A DNA stretch of 64,000 nucleotides from Zopfochytrium polystomum (lineage: Eukaryota > Chytridiomycota > Chytridiomycetes > Chytridiales > Chytridiaceae): contig JAIVFJ010000099.1 of assembly GCA_025765615.1 (NCBI GenBank), positions 1-64,000 of the forward strand. The letters are read 5' to 3'. Positions 12,540 to 24,413 of this stretch are shown here, in pieces. Under the pieces are notes generated by a model, which was given only the letters and a program-made list of their open reading frames with translations, was not told the DNA's origin and ran no database searches. Every line of letters starts with the position of its first letter. Positions within the stretch are counted from its first letter, which is position 1. A program made the position numbers and the translations under genes.

Positions 12540-14111
12540 TCAAGCCGACACGACCCACCCGCTGCCCCTCTCCGGGTCTACCCAGTCCCTGCCCGCGGTT
12601 GGGCTCTGCCTTCCGTTAGGGCCTTCAGCGTATCTCGAGGTGTCCCGCTTCACAGAATTTCCTGCCGCTGCCGACCTTCCTGTCGCTTCTCGGGAGGCGG
12701 TAACGCTGCCACCTTGCTGCTTCTGCTGGAGCTCACCTATAAGCTTGCCTTGGTACGCTGATATATGTGCTTCGCGCGCCCTGATTGCTTTGGCACTCGC
12801 CAGCTCCCGTGTAAGGCGATCGTTCGCTTGCTCCAGCTCCTTAATGCGTGCCAGTAGCGAAGGGATGTCCGCAGCCGTCAATGCAGACGAGGAGTTGTGC
12901 GCTTTCTTTGCAGAGAGAAGGGCCACAGCGGGGCCATTGACAGATGCTGGAATAGCAGAGGCAACGGAACTTGCGGTCACCTGCGCTGATGGCGGAGCAG
13001 TGGCTGACTTAGTAGCTGTGGCAGTTGGAGCGGGTTGAGGGGGCGTCGGCGTCGCGGCGGCTGGTTTAGCAGGAGCGGCTGCTGACTTCGAATTTGCGAC
13101 AGCGGTTTGGCTCTTCTTTTCCTCCTGGTGCTGCAACTTTTGAGTCCACGCAGTGTATAGCCAGACGTGCGGTTGTGCACCGGCCACTTCTCCGGCCCGA
13201 ACGTTTTCCGGGGCCTCCGCGTAGAACTTGGCGACATCGATTTTGGAGCTGGGGGCAACAGCCTTGCTCACACTGGGGGCTGCAAGGGTTGGGGCAGATT
13301 TCGGTGTTGACGTAGGGGCGGGAGTGGCTACCTTTCTTTCGGCTGTTGCAGATGCCTCTGCAGCCTTCTTTGCGTCGTTCTGGACACGGGCGGTGTAGCC
13401 CCAGACATAAGGCATGGCCGCCGCGATTTCCGCTTGTTTCACAGCGGCGGGAGCATCCGCGTAAAACTTGGAAACGTTTATCGTCTTGGTGTTCGATGTT
13501 GCTGCAGCTGATGACACAAACGGTTTCGTTGAGGTGGTCTGGGCATTCGCCTGGTGAGACTCCTTCTGGGAGGCCTTCTCCTCCTTCTTCGGTGCAGATT
13601 GTTGAGGAATTCGAACCGAAGTGTAAGCTGAGTATTTCGAAATTTCGGCATCGAGTTCTTGCTGGCGAACGGAGTCGGCGTAGAAGTGCGCTGCAAGGCA
13701 TGTGGGATTCTTCCAGGAGGTTGTTACGTTAGCAAATCTACAGAGACGGGCAAAAAACGCCTGCATTACCGGCTTCGCCTTTTCTGCAGGCGGGGTGACC
13801 ATGACGTAGTCGTCAGACGGAGCGGGCGATGTTGTGGTGGTTGTCGTTGGGGTTGAAGCTGGAGCTGGGTCGGCTGCTTTCTTCGCAGTAGCCGGTTTCG
13901 CTGCCGGGGCAGCAGTTGCGGCGGCTACAGGCTTCGACGATGGAGCCGCAGCTGCAGGCGCTGCGTTGACCGGGACGGCAGCAGGAGAGGGCTTTGGGGA
14001 TGCTGCAGCAACAGTCGAGGCAGCCGGAGCCGGTGAAGGGGCAGGTGTGGACGAAACACTTGTTCGACCCGACGCGGTCTGCTTCTTTCCACCGGACTTT
14101 TTCTTGGTCAT
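12540..14111 (-). CDS. Uncharacterised protein with three FYA-type repeats and a coiled coil
   Basis: Function not recognised. 523 aa in one open frame. The N-terminal 110 residues are Ala/Pro/Thr/Lys-rich and probably disordered. Three related segments follow at residues 142-165, 215-243 and 295-323. The last two share the pattern KFYA(D/E)AP..V...E(I/V)A.A.P(Y/H)VW.YTA..Q; the first (HFYADSVRQQELDAEI) is more divergent. Lys/Glu-rich linkers separate them. Residues 415-467 form a likely coiled coil with heptad-like IKELEQANDRLTREL. A canonical 51-nt intron (13691-13741, donor GTAGAT, internal GCTAAC, acceptor TTGCAG, phase 1) could be removed in frame and would place the first repeat next to a helix; this is a possibility only. 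No membrane segment or signal peptide. Confidence 0.7.
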   Translation of the reverse strand: MTKKKSGGKKQTASGRTSVSSTPAPSPAPAASTVAAASPKPSPAAVPVNAAPAAAAPSSKPVAAATAAPAAKPATAKKAADPAPASTPTTTTTTSPAPSDDYVMVTPPAEKAKPVMQAFFARLCRFANVTTSWKNPTCLAAHFYADSVRQQELDAEISKYSAYTSVRIPQQSAPKKEEKASQKESHQANAQTTSTKPFVSSAAATSNTKTINVSKFYADAPAAVKQAEIAAAMPYVWGYTARVQNDAKKAAEASATAERKVATPAPTSTPKSAPTLAAPSVSKAVAPSSKIDVAKFYAEAPENVRAGEVAGAQPHVWLYTAWTQKLQHQEEKKSQTAVANSKSAAAPAKPAAATPTPPQPAPTATATKSATAPPSAQVTASSVASAIPASVNGPAVALLSAKKAHNSSSALTAADIPSLLARIKELEQANDRLTRELASAKAIRAREAHISAYQGKLIGELQQKQQGGSVTASREATGRSAAAGNSVKRDTSRYAEGPNGRQSPTAGRDWVDPERGSGWVVSA

Positions 14112-15148
14112 TGGATCCCTTTGTCCGTTGCAACGGGTGGAAGAAAGGATTTCTTGATGTAAACCTGTAGGTTTGGTGCGGAGTGCGGACGGTTAAATCG
14201 GGGTTCGGTCGGTGCAAAGGTGTTAAGGGAACCACAAAAACGGATGAGCTCTTTCGCTATTTGTGTCAGTGCCGCTCAAAGTGCAAACCCAAACCCGGTG
14301 AGCTGTGAACTTATCCGTTGAAGGACTGAGTGACAAGCCAGCTAGCTAGCCGGCCACTCATACATAGCGCACGGCTTCCCGAGATCGGGAGTTCATGGCA
14401 CACGGCAACACGTCCAAACAGAGCAACAAGGAGCTGCTCTCATTGTAACCAATGTCGCGAACGACGCACAAGTGCACCTCGTCCGCAAGGTGAACGCAGT
14501 CAACCTCATTCACAAAAAAGGGTACGCAAGGGAACAGAACGGGTGGGGGGAAAGGAGGGCCCGGAGCAGAAGGGGGATCAGCCACATGTGCAGCTCTCCT
14601 CACATCCAACCCCCCAAGCCAATGTTGGAGTTGGAAGCATGCGGTGAAGAGCACGAGGGTCCAACACCACCCACCCGCTGTTGAATTGACGCGGTCTACT
14701 TTTGTTTTTTTTCTTTTCCGTTTTTTTTTTTTTCTTCCTTTCTTCTCTTCAACCCTTTCAAAAAATGGCCCCTGCGTTATAACAACAGTTGTCAGAAATT
14801 ACACAAACCACCGGGTTGAAAGACTTGGTCCGGCTGAGCAACCGAAGGTGCCTGGCTTCTTGGTGGACGTACCAAAGCCAACGCAACTTTTCTCGGAGAA
14901 CCAACTTTGCTACTTAACTTCGCTACAATAGTGGGCGCTGGAAGAATGCTGGTCCGAAACTGTTTATTCCCGCCGCAATTGTGGGCGCTTCATCACCCCT
15001 GGCTGTAAACCATAAACCCCGCACCCTCCATCCCATCCATGCCATGCAGTCCTTTCATCCTCCAACCCGCACTGCCCAAACCTAAACAAACTGCCGAGAG
15101 GTTCGTCGCCATAGCTCGCCGCAACCTCCACCTTCAATCTGGAAAGAT
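14112..15148. other. Intergenic region, no gene recognised
   Basis: Lies between two minus-strand genes. It contains a T/C-rich stretch (14700-14760) and short open frames on both strands. None shows a recognisable domain or a pair of plausible splice sites extending it. Confidence 0.6.
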
Positions 15149-15613
15149 TTACTTCTGGAGCCGCTTAGCGCGGTGCTTGTTGACCTTGGCGGGCTTGGCT
15201 TGCTGAATCTCCAAGAGGCGGGACGCGCGTGCCAGGGCGTCGTTCTTAAGATCGGGACGGCTGTTTATCGCAAGGTTGCGCACACTCTTCAGGATCCGAC
15301 GGTTGCCCCCCTTAGTGATGATGGAAGTAGCGTAGCCCTTGCTTGGCTTCTTTTCGGCGACCTTGGTCTTCGTCGCAACGCTGAGCCCTTTTCCAGCCGA
15401 CGCAACAGTGATGGTCTTCTTGTTCACGTGGGAGTACTTGAAGCTGTTCTTGTTGCGGAGGTTCCTAGATTGAGGTAGAAAGGGTTTTTTTAAGTAATCG
15501 ATCATCCTCCCCATTCGGTCTTACTTGGGGTCGCGGTTGAGGGTAATGCCATTCCTCTTGACCAGGTGGCAGCTGTTGTTGCGGATGATCGACCAGGCGA
15601 TTTCGGCTGACAT
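15149..15613 (-). CDS. 60S ribosomal protein L28 (eL28 family)
   Basis: Component of the large ribosomal subunit. Exons, in transcript order, are 15613-15525 and 15464-15149 (134 aa), split by a 60-nt intron with donor GTAAG and acceptor CAATCTAG. The N-terminus MSAEIAWSIIRNNSCHLVKR matches the eL28 start, NLRNKNSFKYS matches the conserved NLKARNSFRY region, and RPDLKNDALARASRLL matches the C-terminal RPDLR..A..RAS segment. The length is normal for the family (about 135). The exon 1 donor falls inside the lysine codon before NLRN. Confidence 0.95.
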
Positions 15614-16874
15614 CTAGTGTTCGGTGGATCAACAAGCTGATTAACAGATGGAGCGACGCAAATGATGAGAGGGAACACGCGATGCAAAAAGCAACGATCA
15701 CAGCAGTTCGGCTCAGGATGATCGAAACAAGCACAGTAAACTCCCATCCTCAGACTAGCGAGCCCAGCCTTCGCCACGACGAATCGTTTCCGTGAATATC
15801 GGAGGGAGCAACAACCGAAGTCCAGATGCTCGCCCAGCCGAGAACAAGCAAACGCTCTTCAGATCTTTAGGCGAGACATATACCCAAGAGCAACTTCCAA
15901 CCCCTCAATGCTTTCACGCAAGACGCAATGAATAGCAAGAGGACTGGCGGTTATGGGATGGGATTGGGATGGGATGGGATGGGAAGGGATGGGGTGCGAT
16001 GTTGGGTACCTTGTTGGGTGTTTGGTGACAGGAATGATTTTTTTGAACAAATCGAATCAAATGGTTTTGGACGATGGAGGTTGGATTCGTGACGTGTCCC
16101 CGTTCAACCCACTAGCAACTATGAGACAAGGAGAATCGCCCGAGGGGAAGAAATGAACACGTCGCCAACCTGCTCAGTCCAGCACTACATGTACATATTG
16201 GGGGTGAGCGCCTTCTTATGAATGGGTTCGCCAAAGTGGTTTGCGTTGTTCTTTCGGGAAAACAGCGACACCAAATTGTTTTTCTGGGACAACTAACAAC
16301 AGTTTTTGTGTTTGAACCCATTCAAAACCAACCATCAGAACTCTTCCTTTTTTCGGGCAATTTGAAATAGTTTGACCCGCAAACGTTTCTACGCGAGTAG
16401 AGTAGGCACAAACAAAAGAAAGAACAGAAGGAACAAAGGACGAAGAACGAAGAGGAAAGCGGGAAAAGAAAAAAAAAAAAAAGATAGGGGACGCCGTAAT
16501 CACAGAAGAATGGCTGTGGCTGCAGCCCCATTCGTGATAGGATCAACATAAAAAATGAACTTCTGGTAAAGCATGGCCTCATAGCAAAAAAAAAAAAAAA
16601 ATGTAAAGTCGCGCGGCGGGTCGGGTCGTACAGCGAAGAACAGCAATAGAAGAAGGATAAACGAGAAAAAAAAAGACCGAGAGCAATGGAGAATATGATT
16701 AAAAAGGACAATCACAAAGTGAGGCGCCAGGATCACTGAAGGGTTCCCAAACTAAGGGGTTCCAGAAACAGAACAGGCTAACCGTTCTGTCACATCAAAT
16801 CTTGGAATGATCGAAAGGGACACGGCGACACATGGACAAGGTTTGAACAGTAGATTAAACTGCATGTTGATGAA
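15614..16874. other. Intergenic region with a GGGAT minisatellite
   Basis: 5' side of the L28 gene and 3' side of the next minus-strand gene. Contains the GGGAT-type array and several A-runs around 16470 and 16590. No coding feature was recognised. Confidence 0.65.
15955..15999. repeat. GGGAT-type pentanucleotide array
   Basis: Imperfect tandem units of GGGAT with GGGATT and GGGAAG variants on the plus strand. Confidence 0.85.
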
Positions 16875-18397
16875 CTAAAAGTTGCGGGTGGTGCCTCCGT
16901 TGAAGCCGTTTCCGTAACCGTTGTTCCCGTAAGGTGGTGCGGTATTGCCGTAGTAGCCGTTGTTGTTGCTCGGCGACATTACGCCCCCGCCTCCACCCAT
17001 GTTCATGCCCATGTTCGAATTCACGTTCATGTTCATGTTCATGTTCATGGCGACTCCGTTCATACCGGGTCCGTACGTAGAATGAGGCATTCCACCGTTC
17101 ATGCCGCCATAGGGCGATCCAGGGGCCCCACCCATTCCGCCGCCCATTCCGCCGCCCATTCCGTACTGAGCTCCAACGACAGCTCGTTCCTGGAGCTCGA
17201 TACCGCTCGGCCGCATCATCGCACCGGGGCCTGCAGGGGCGGCGATTGGTGCCTTCCATGCGTCCGAGCCGTTTGAAAGTCCGGGCCCAGGAGGACCGCC
17301 AGCGCCGCCTCCGCTTCCGCCGTACCTTCCGCTGCCCCCGCTGCCCGGCTGAACGCCTGCGCCTTCGTCCTCCTTTAGGGCCGCGTGGAGAAGAACGTAG
17401 CCGTTCCAGGCGACGAATGACAGAAGCACTTGCTCAACAAAGACGCTGACGTTGAAGAAGGGATCCCAGAAGTAAACGATCGAGCACGAAATGAAGGCGA
17501 GGAAAAGAACGATTTCGTATGAAAGGTTGATCCAGTTATTGTAGTACTTTTTCACACGATGAAGTGGTGACTGTGCTCCGAGTGGGCCACCGGCGTTAGA
17601 TGAGTTGTAGGGAGAAACTGCGGACGACGAGCCACCAGCACTTGAGGCGGCGTAGAGGGAAGCACTAAGGGGAATGAGGAGACAATCCGTAACGAGACCG
17701 ATAAGGGCGAAGTAGCTCGTTCCGGCGAGAGTGAGGCCGCGGTACAGTTCGAAGGAACGCGTCTGCCGACTGGCCGGTCCTTGCCAGCCGTTCGGGATAT
17801 ACGCGTTGAGTTGGAACGCAAGGGCGGCGAAACCGACGAGAGAGTACACAGTTGTGGACAAAAGGGCCGCTGGGTTGTCGAAGACGCGGTACAAAGAGGC
17901 AATGAACGCCGAGCGATTCGAGGAGCCCGGTCGAGGACGGGGGTTGAAGCGCCCCGTCACGATCTGAAACCGCAAAAACGTAATGTGGACGGCCACAATG
18001 CTGTGAAGGCGCTTGAGACCGTTGAAAACCACCATAATTTTCGCAAAGTCGAGGAAACTAATGTGGTGAACACCAAAAAAATGGACCGGTTAATGACCTC
18101 TCGAAGGCTGAAAACGGGGCCGACTCACTCAGCTCCTTCAATCATTGCTCGAATGCAAGCATAGAACATGACACAATCAGAGATTATGCTGACAATGGTT
18201 GCAACTATAATGGCCTTTTGCAGGGGAGACATGGAAGGTGTGGCTGCCCCGCCGTTCAATCTGCGGTTGCGGGAGGCGTTGTCTGAGGCGATACAGGCAA
18301 CGAGGTTGAACATGGCGATGTCAGCGTTCAGTGATGGCGCAAAGACGGCAACGCCGGCCGCGTACGACAGGGTCAAAGACGTCGCTGGTGGGAACAT
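16875..18397 (-). CDS. Uncharacterised polytopic membrane protein with Gly/Met/Asn-rich tail
   Basis: Function not recognised. Two exons in transcript order, 18397-18129 and 18057-16875 (483 aa), separated by a 71-nt intron (donor GTGAGT, acceptor CACATTAG, phase 2). About seven hydrophobic segments occupy residues 1-300, including FNLVACIAS, KAIIVATIVSIISDCVMF, YSLVGFAALAFQL and EIVLFLAFISCSIVYFW. The C-terminal 150 residues are low complexity, with GGGMGGGMGG and a run of alternating Met-Asn (MNMNMNMN), probably a cytosolic disordered tail. An in-frame stop precedes the first Met, supporting the start. The layout would suit a seven-helix receptor or transporter, but no family signature was seen. 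Confidence 0.75.
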
Positions 18398-19699
<1,302 letters not shown>

Positions 19700-21703
19700 A
19701 TGGCGATGCTGCCTCGGCGTTTGGTGGTTAATAAGGAGATAGTTTTGCCAAAGGCCGTTGACATGTCAGGAAACAAGCCGGCTGTTGTGTGGGCTGTTGT
19801 TGCTTTACTGGCACTCGCTGGCGCCGCTGCCAGCGCCGCGCAGCTCAGTCTCTCCCCTGTTTTTGGGGCAATTCCAGCTGCAGCCTTCCATCGCTGGATC
19901 GTCGCGCTGGTTGTCTCGCTTGCCGCCGTCACACCCGTTAGGAAACCCGTCGCAAACTCCAAAGTTCCCAGCAAGAATGCTGGCCACTCCGCGTCATCTT
20001 CGCACAAGGATATTACTGATGACATCGCAGAATGGCACCGTGCTGCCGACATCGCCGCCGCTGCCACAGCATTCACATTCGTCTCCCCAATCGGCAAGTC
20101 ATTGCTGTTCCCTTTCAGCGGGACCGTTGGCGTAGTTTACGGACCCGCCTACACCGAGTGTATCCTACTCGCCCCAATCCTCGTTTGCTGCGTTCGCGCA
20201 AGTGTTGTCCTACTTAACGGACACTATCGCCTGTCTAGCCCATTTGGGGCCGCTGTTTACGTGGCCGTATGCTCCCCAGCAGTGATCGCCGCGGAGAGCG
20301 CCATATCATTGGCCGTCTCGAGCGTCATCGGATCCCATCCGGCCTTCTCTCGCGTTGGACTCGAGCTCACTTTGGCGGCAGCTTCCTCGGTCTTGCTTCT
20401 TGCCCTTCACTGGCGCAGCAACCGCCGTGTGAACCGCAAACGCTGGCGCGTCTTTATCGTCGTCGCAGGAGTTCTCACCGGCTTCTTCCACGGGTTATGG
20501 TTGAACCCGCATTTTCCCTCGTCTCACGCATTGGAAATGGCCAATACGGCACTGCGCGCTTACAACGTGTCACTCCTGGCGCGTCAAGAATCCTTAACGG
20601 GGTACGTGTCGGTGCTTCAGGTGAGAGTGGATGGTGGGAAGGAGGCGTTTCGCGTCATGCGCTGCGACCACTCTCTGCTCGGAGGCGAGTGGCTGCCAAC
20701 CGCGCACGCAAGAAAAAAGGGCCAAACGCAAAGGGAGACTGTGTTCTCCGCTTTTGTTCTCCTTGAGGCGGTTCGACTGATCGAGCACCCCGCGAAGAGA
20801 GAGCTGGCTGTTGCTGGGACCGGCAAGTCTGCCCTCACGATAGGTTTGGGCATAGGCACGGCGACAAACGCGCTGATTGCCCACGGCATCGCTACTACGA
20901 TAGTCGAAGTGGATCCAGCTGTGTACCGTTTTGCGAAAGAGTACTTTGGCCTTGCCAAAAACCACACGGCTATTATCGCGGACGCAGCAGCGTTCGTTGC
21001 AGAGCGCGCGTTGGCAAGCAGGCGCTCACCACCTTCGCCGCCGCCGTCGTTTGACTACATAGTCCACGACGTATTTACTGGCGGTGCCGAACCCGTGCAG
21101 CTATTTACCATCGAGTTTCTGACCGACCTTCGCACACTGCTAACCGAAGATGGCTCCGTTGCGATCAACTACGCCGGCGACGCCACGCTCCCGGCGAGCC
21201 GTCTCATCCTCAATACTATCTATGCAGCTTTCGACGGCCGCTGCCGCACCTTCCGCGACGCCCCCCCTTCGCCGCCGCCTCCACAGTCCACATCTTCCTC
21301 CACCAACGCTTCAGGCGATGTGTCCAACATGGTCGTCTTTTGCATCAACGGGCCACGGGAGAAGAAGGTGCGTCACACTACGGCTGGTGCTCCATTCACC
21401 TTCCGTGCAGCGGTTCCGGCAGATTTTCTGGGAAGCATATCCCGCCGACGATACCTCCAACCGCAGGCGTCGCTGGAGATACCGATTGATTATCAACGCG
21501 AAGCTGCCATCTTAAACGACAATGGCGACGAGGAGGCCGGTGGTGAATTTGCTAGGGAAAGCGGCGAAAGCGCGTGGCGGCGTTGGAAAGTGCTACGGAG
21601 GGACAATTTGCACGAGGTAGAGCGCTTCCACTTGAAGAATGCTGCCATTCATTGGCACATAATGAGGACGGTACTGCCGGATGGTGTCTGGGAGTTGTGG
21701 TAA
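19700..21703 (+). CDS. Membrane-anchored spermidine-synthase-like protein
   Basis: 667 aa, single exon. The N-terminal half has about six or seven hydrophobic helices (for example VVWAVVALLALAGAAASAA, CILLAPILVCCVRASVVLL and VFIVVAGVLTGFFHGLWL). The C-terminal half is a Rossmann fold of the polyamine-synthase/methyltransferase type, with glycine loop GLGIGTATNALIAHG, an acidic end to strand 2 (IVEVDPAVYRFAKEYFGL) and strand 4 FDYIVHDVFTGG. Soluble spermidine synthase transfers an aminopropyl group to putrescine. Membrane-fused versions occur in fungi and bacteria, and their substrate is mostly unknown, so polyamine activity here is an inference. A Ser/Pro-rich insert interrupts the C-terminal part. 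The start at 19700 or the Met 23 residues later (MSGNKPAVV) are both possible. No introns. Confidence 0.85.
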   Translation: MAMLPRRLVVNKEIVLPKAVDMSGNKPAVVWAVVALLALAGAAASAAQLSLSPVFGAIPAAAFHRWIVALVVSLAAVTPVRKPVANSKVPSKNAGHSASSSHKDITDDIAEWHRAADIAAAATAFTFVSPIGKSLLFPFSGTVGVVYGPAYTECILLAPILVCCVRASVVLLNGHYRLSSPFGAAVYVAVCSPAVIAAESAISLAVSSVIGSHPAFSRVGLELTLAAASSVLLLALHWRSNRRVNRKRWRVFIVVAGVLTGFFHGLWLNPHFPSSHALEMANTALRAYNVSLLARQESLTGYVSVLQVRVDGGKEAFRVMRCDHSLLGGEWLPTAHARKKGQTQRETVFSAFVLLEAVRLIEHPAKRELAVAGTGKSALTIGLGIGTATNALIAHGIATTIVEVDPAVYRFAKEYFGLAKNHTAIIADAAAFVAERALASRRSPPSPPPSFDYIVHDVFTGGAEPVQLFTIEFLTDLRTLLTEDGSVAINYAGDATLPASRLILNTIYAAFDGRCRTFRDAPPSPPPPQSTSSSTNASGDVSNMVVFCINGPREKKVRHTTAGAPFTFRAAVPADFLGSISRRRYLQPQASLEIPIDYQREAAILNDNGDEEAGGEFARESGESAWRRWKVLRRDNLHEVERFHLKNAAIHWHIMRTVLPDGVWELW

Positions 21704-21921
21704 CACATACGATTTTTCCGAACAAAAAAAAAAAAAGCTCAAAGTAAAAGATTTTGTTGGCCAAACACTCCTCCCGCCCACCGCATTCACAAAACTGCCA
21801 TCCATTTTTTCTTCTATGCTATGACCTAGTCTTCCTTCCCAAGATGGAGGTTGGGCGCTTTTGCCAGCAGAAGGACAGCAGAAACCGAAGCTTCGCCAAA
21901 CCTGAGGCAGCATCTCAGGCA

Positions 21922-22083
21922 GCTCAGGCAGGTCGGGTCACAAAGATTTTTGAGGTTGGCGAAGCCTTTACGTCCAAACACTGCTCCGAGTGCAGTGCCT
22001 ACAACAACCCTGGAGCAAGTAGGACCTTCCAGTGCAGTGAATTCACTCTGGATTGCAACAGCAATGCTGCTCAGAACATATTT
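21922..22083 (+). pseudogene. Decayed Fanzor/TnpB (OrfB-type) zinc-ribbon fragment
   Basis: A short frame encodes VTKIFEVGEAFTSKHCSEC, then NNPGASRTFQC and NSNAAQNI. This is the order of the C-terminal zinc ribbon and last RuvC segment of TnpB and its eukaryotic relatives, the Fanzors: E-TSK-C-x-x-C, a GGSRTF.C..C-like segment, then DRD.NAA.NI. Here the fourth cysteine is replaced (CSEF) and the DRD triad reads DCN, so it cannot be an intact nuclease end. The upstream catalytic part is missing; the open frame begins only at 21754. The rest of 21704-22561 has no recognisable gene. I read it as the relic of a mobile element lying between two intact host genes. The fragment is short, so chance resemblance is not excluded. 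Confidence 0.6.
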
Positions 22084-22561
22084 TGTAACCCCCCCGACAA
22101 GATTCTTCAGATTGAAGAATTTTGCTCACACGGAGAGGGTGGATCCTCCCCAAAATAAAAATCCAGTATGCATTTGAGAGTTTTTCAATGAGCTTCAAAA
22201 GTTGCTTTCTAACTTTGTCTCTGTGTGATGGTGATTGATCTGCAGTTTAATCTCATCCAAGATTTGCTTTGAGCCTGCTTTATAGCGCTTGTAAGAACTG
22301 CATCTTTGATTATTCATTCTCAAGTTTGCTGACACTTTCCCTTACAGGCGTGGCCGTGCGGTTCTTTCTTGTTTTCTTTTTTCTCTTTGATGATTTTTAT
22401 TTTTATTTTTTTTATTTTGCTTCACTGCTTTCTTTCTGGACAGGCGAACTGGTGAAGCGAAGCTGTCCGAACAAACAAACCTCTTCGATCATCTCGCACC
22501 TGACAAGGCAGATCAAGTTGCCCGACAAGCCCATCCGATCACCTCCTCTCGCGCAAGTACT

Positions 22562-24290
22562 ATGGCCAACCCCATTGTAAGTGTTGGTGACGCTCGCCTT
22601 GCGTTGTTTTATCTTTCATCGCTCGAGCGCCGGAAGCGGGGGCGAAGAATTTTCGCGCATCGCGATGCCGTTGAGCGTGAATGGAACGGCTGCGCCGTGA
22701 ACTAACCGTTCCAACACCGCATCCAGGTTTTCTTCGATATCGCCATTGGTAGGCCAAGGAAAAGAAACGAAAACCGTTGCTCAATCACTAATCCGTACCC
22801 GTTTGATGCCGTTTTTTGCCTGCCCTCCGATCAGCTGGCCAACCAGGCAAGCCCCAGCCGTATTTTTGTGTTCCCCCCCCCTTCGCAACAAGGCTGATTT
22901 CGGGAGTTTCTTTGTTTTTTGCATGAAGTCGGCCGGATAAAAATGGAGCTGTTCAAGGACGTCGTTCCGAAAACGGCTGAAAACTTTAGGCAGCTGTGTA
23001 CGGGCGAGTACAAGTTAAGTCGACCGATTTGCCCCATCCGGACCTCGTATCGTACAACGTGTCTAAGCCCATTTTGTACTCTCGCTATTTAAAGGCGGAA
23101 CGGCGTACCGCAAGGCTACAAAAACTGCCAGTTTCATCGGTAGGTTGGGCGGTCCTTTTTTTTTTTTGTTTTTTTTTTTTTTGAGTTGAAACCATGCTGA
23201 TTGTATCTTAGTATTATCAAAGGTACGGTTTGTGTCCCGAATTTCCCCGAAGCGTGCGTGACCTACCACGCAAGGTTCCTCTTCCGCTGCCTGAGAGTAG
23301 GCTGTTGCCGCTCCTGGGCTCATACACTGGGGAGCATTTGCATCGCCTTGGCGACGAAGTGTTACAAAAAAACACCTCCCCGGACCCACGACACCCAACT
23401 ACCTGGACTAGGATCGCCTTCACTCATCCTTTTACATTTGCAGATTTCATGGTGCAAGGTGGGGATTTCCTAAAGGTGAGGAAACTCCCAGTCCACCCCC
23501 CCACTCTGATCCACCGGAGGCGGGCCAAACGCGTGATGCGGCCGCGCTTGGTCGGCAAGAAAAAAAAGACATTTTTCCTCCAATAAGAGGAAAAACCTTT
23601 TTTTGACGCATAGCTTGTACAAAAACGCAGGGCGACGGTACGGGCTCCATGAGTATTTTCGGCGACAAGTTTGAGGACGAGAATTTCCAGCTGAAGCACA
23701 GCTCGCCGGGTTTGCTGTCCATGGTTTGTTGCCGCCCCTATCCACTTCTTTTTTTTTTCCCTCTTAACGCCTCCTCTGGGGCTGCGTCGGTCGAGACGAA
23801 AACCCTTTGCGAGGACAAACGGGCTCGCTAACCGGCCGGATGTTTTTGCTTAAAAATACACCCCCCGCAGGCGAACAGTGGACCGAATACAAACGGATGC
23901 CAAGTATGGTCCTTTCGAAAATGCGTTCCCTCTTGATGCTTTTGAAAATTGCTAAATGTCATCACCGTGGCAGTTTTTCATCACGTGCGCAAAAACGGAT
24001 TTCCTGGATGGCAAGCATGTCGTGTTTGGTGAGAGAGCAATCCTTGCGGGATGAAGAAAATCCTTCCAAACCAAAGAAATCGGTTTGACCAAACAGCAAT
24101 TGACTCGCGTTGATTTTTAGGACGGCTGATCGACGGACTGCTGACGCTTCGGAAAATGGAAAACGTGCCAACGGGACCCAACAACAGACCAAAGGTGGGG
24201 TAGCGGCTGAGGTCGGTTCGTCTTACTCTGGCTAAACAAATATTCTCCTCCAAGGTGCCGGTCACCATCATTGAATGCGGCGAAATGTGA
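22562..24290 (+). CDS. Cyclophilin H-type peptidyl-prolyl isomerase, twelve exons
   Basis: Prolyl cis-trans isomerase; the closest relative is PPIH (USA-CyP), which binds the U4/U6.U5 spliceosomal particle in the nucleus. Exons are 22562-22576, 22727-22748, 22835-22846, 22929-23013, 23095-23139, 23212-23222, 23444-23475, 23631-23723, 23871-23903, 23974-24028, 24121-24194 and 24255-24290, totalling exactly 513 nt (170 aa). The isomerase motifs are present: [17 protein letters not shown], the catalytic Arg at [24 protein letters not shown] and [10 protein letters not shown]. The ending [16 protein letters not shown] followed by ECGEM is diagnostic for the PPIH class. Exon 3 is 12 nt and exon 6 is 11 nt. 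Intron 3 starts with GC (GCAAGC) instead of GT. These small exons rest on protein conservation and exact phase agreement. Confidence 0.93.
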
Positions 24291-24371
24291 AGGGGCGGGT
24301 GAATGAGGGCAAGAGGGATTCAACTTCTGGCTCTTTCTGTCTCAGGAACGGTAGGGGTATCTGGTCATTGA

Positions 24372-24413
<42 letters not shown>

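Noticed and set aside
14644..14931. 95-codon plus-strand frame ending in VPKPTQLFSENQLCYLTSLQ
   Set aside because: Looks somewhat protein-like, but matches no family I know and begins in a T-rich tract; support is too weak to call.
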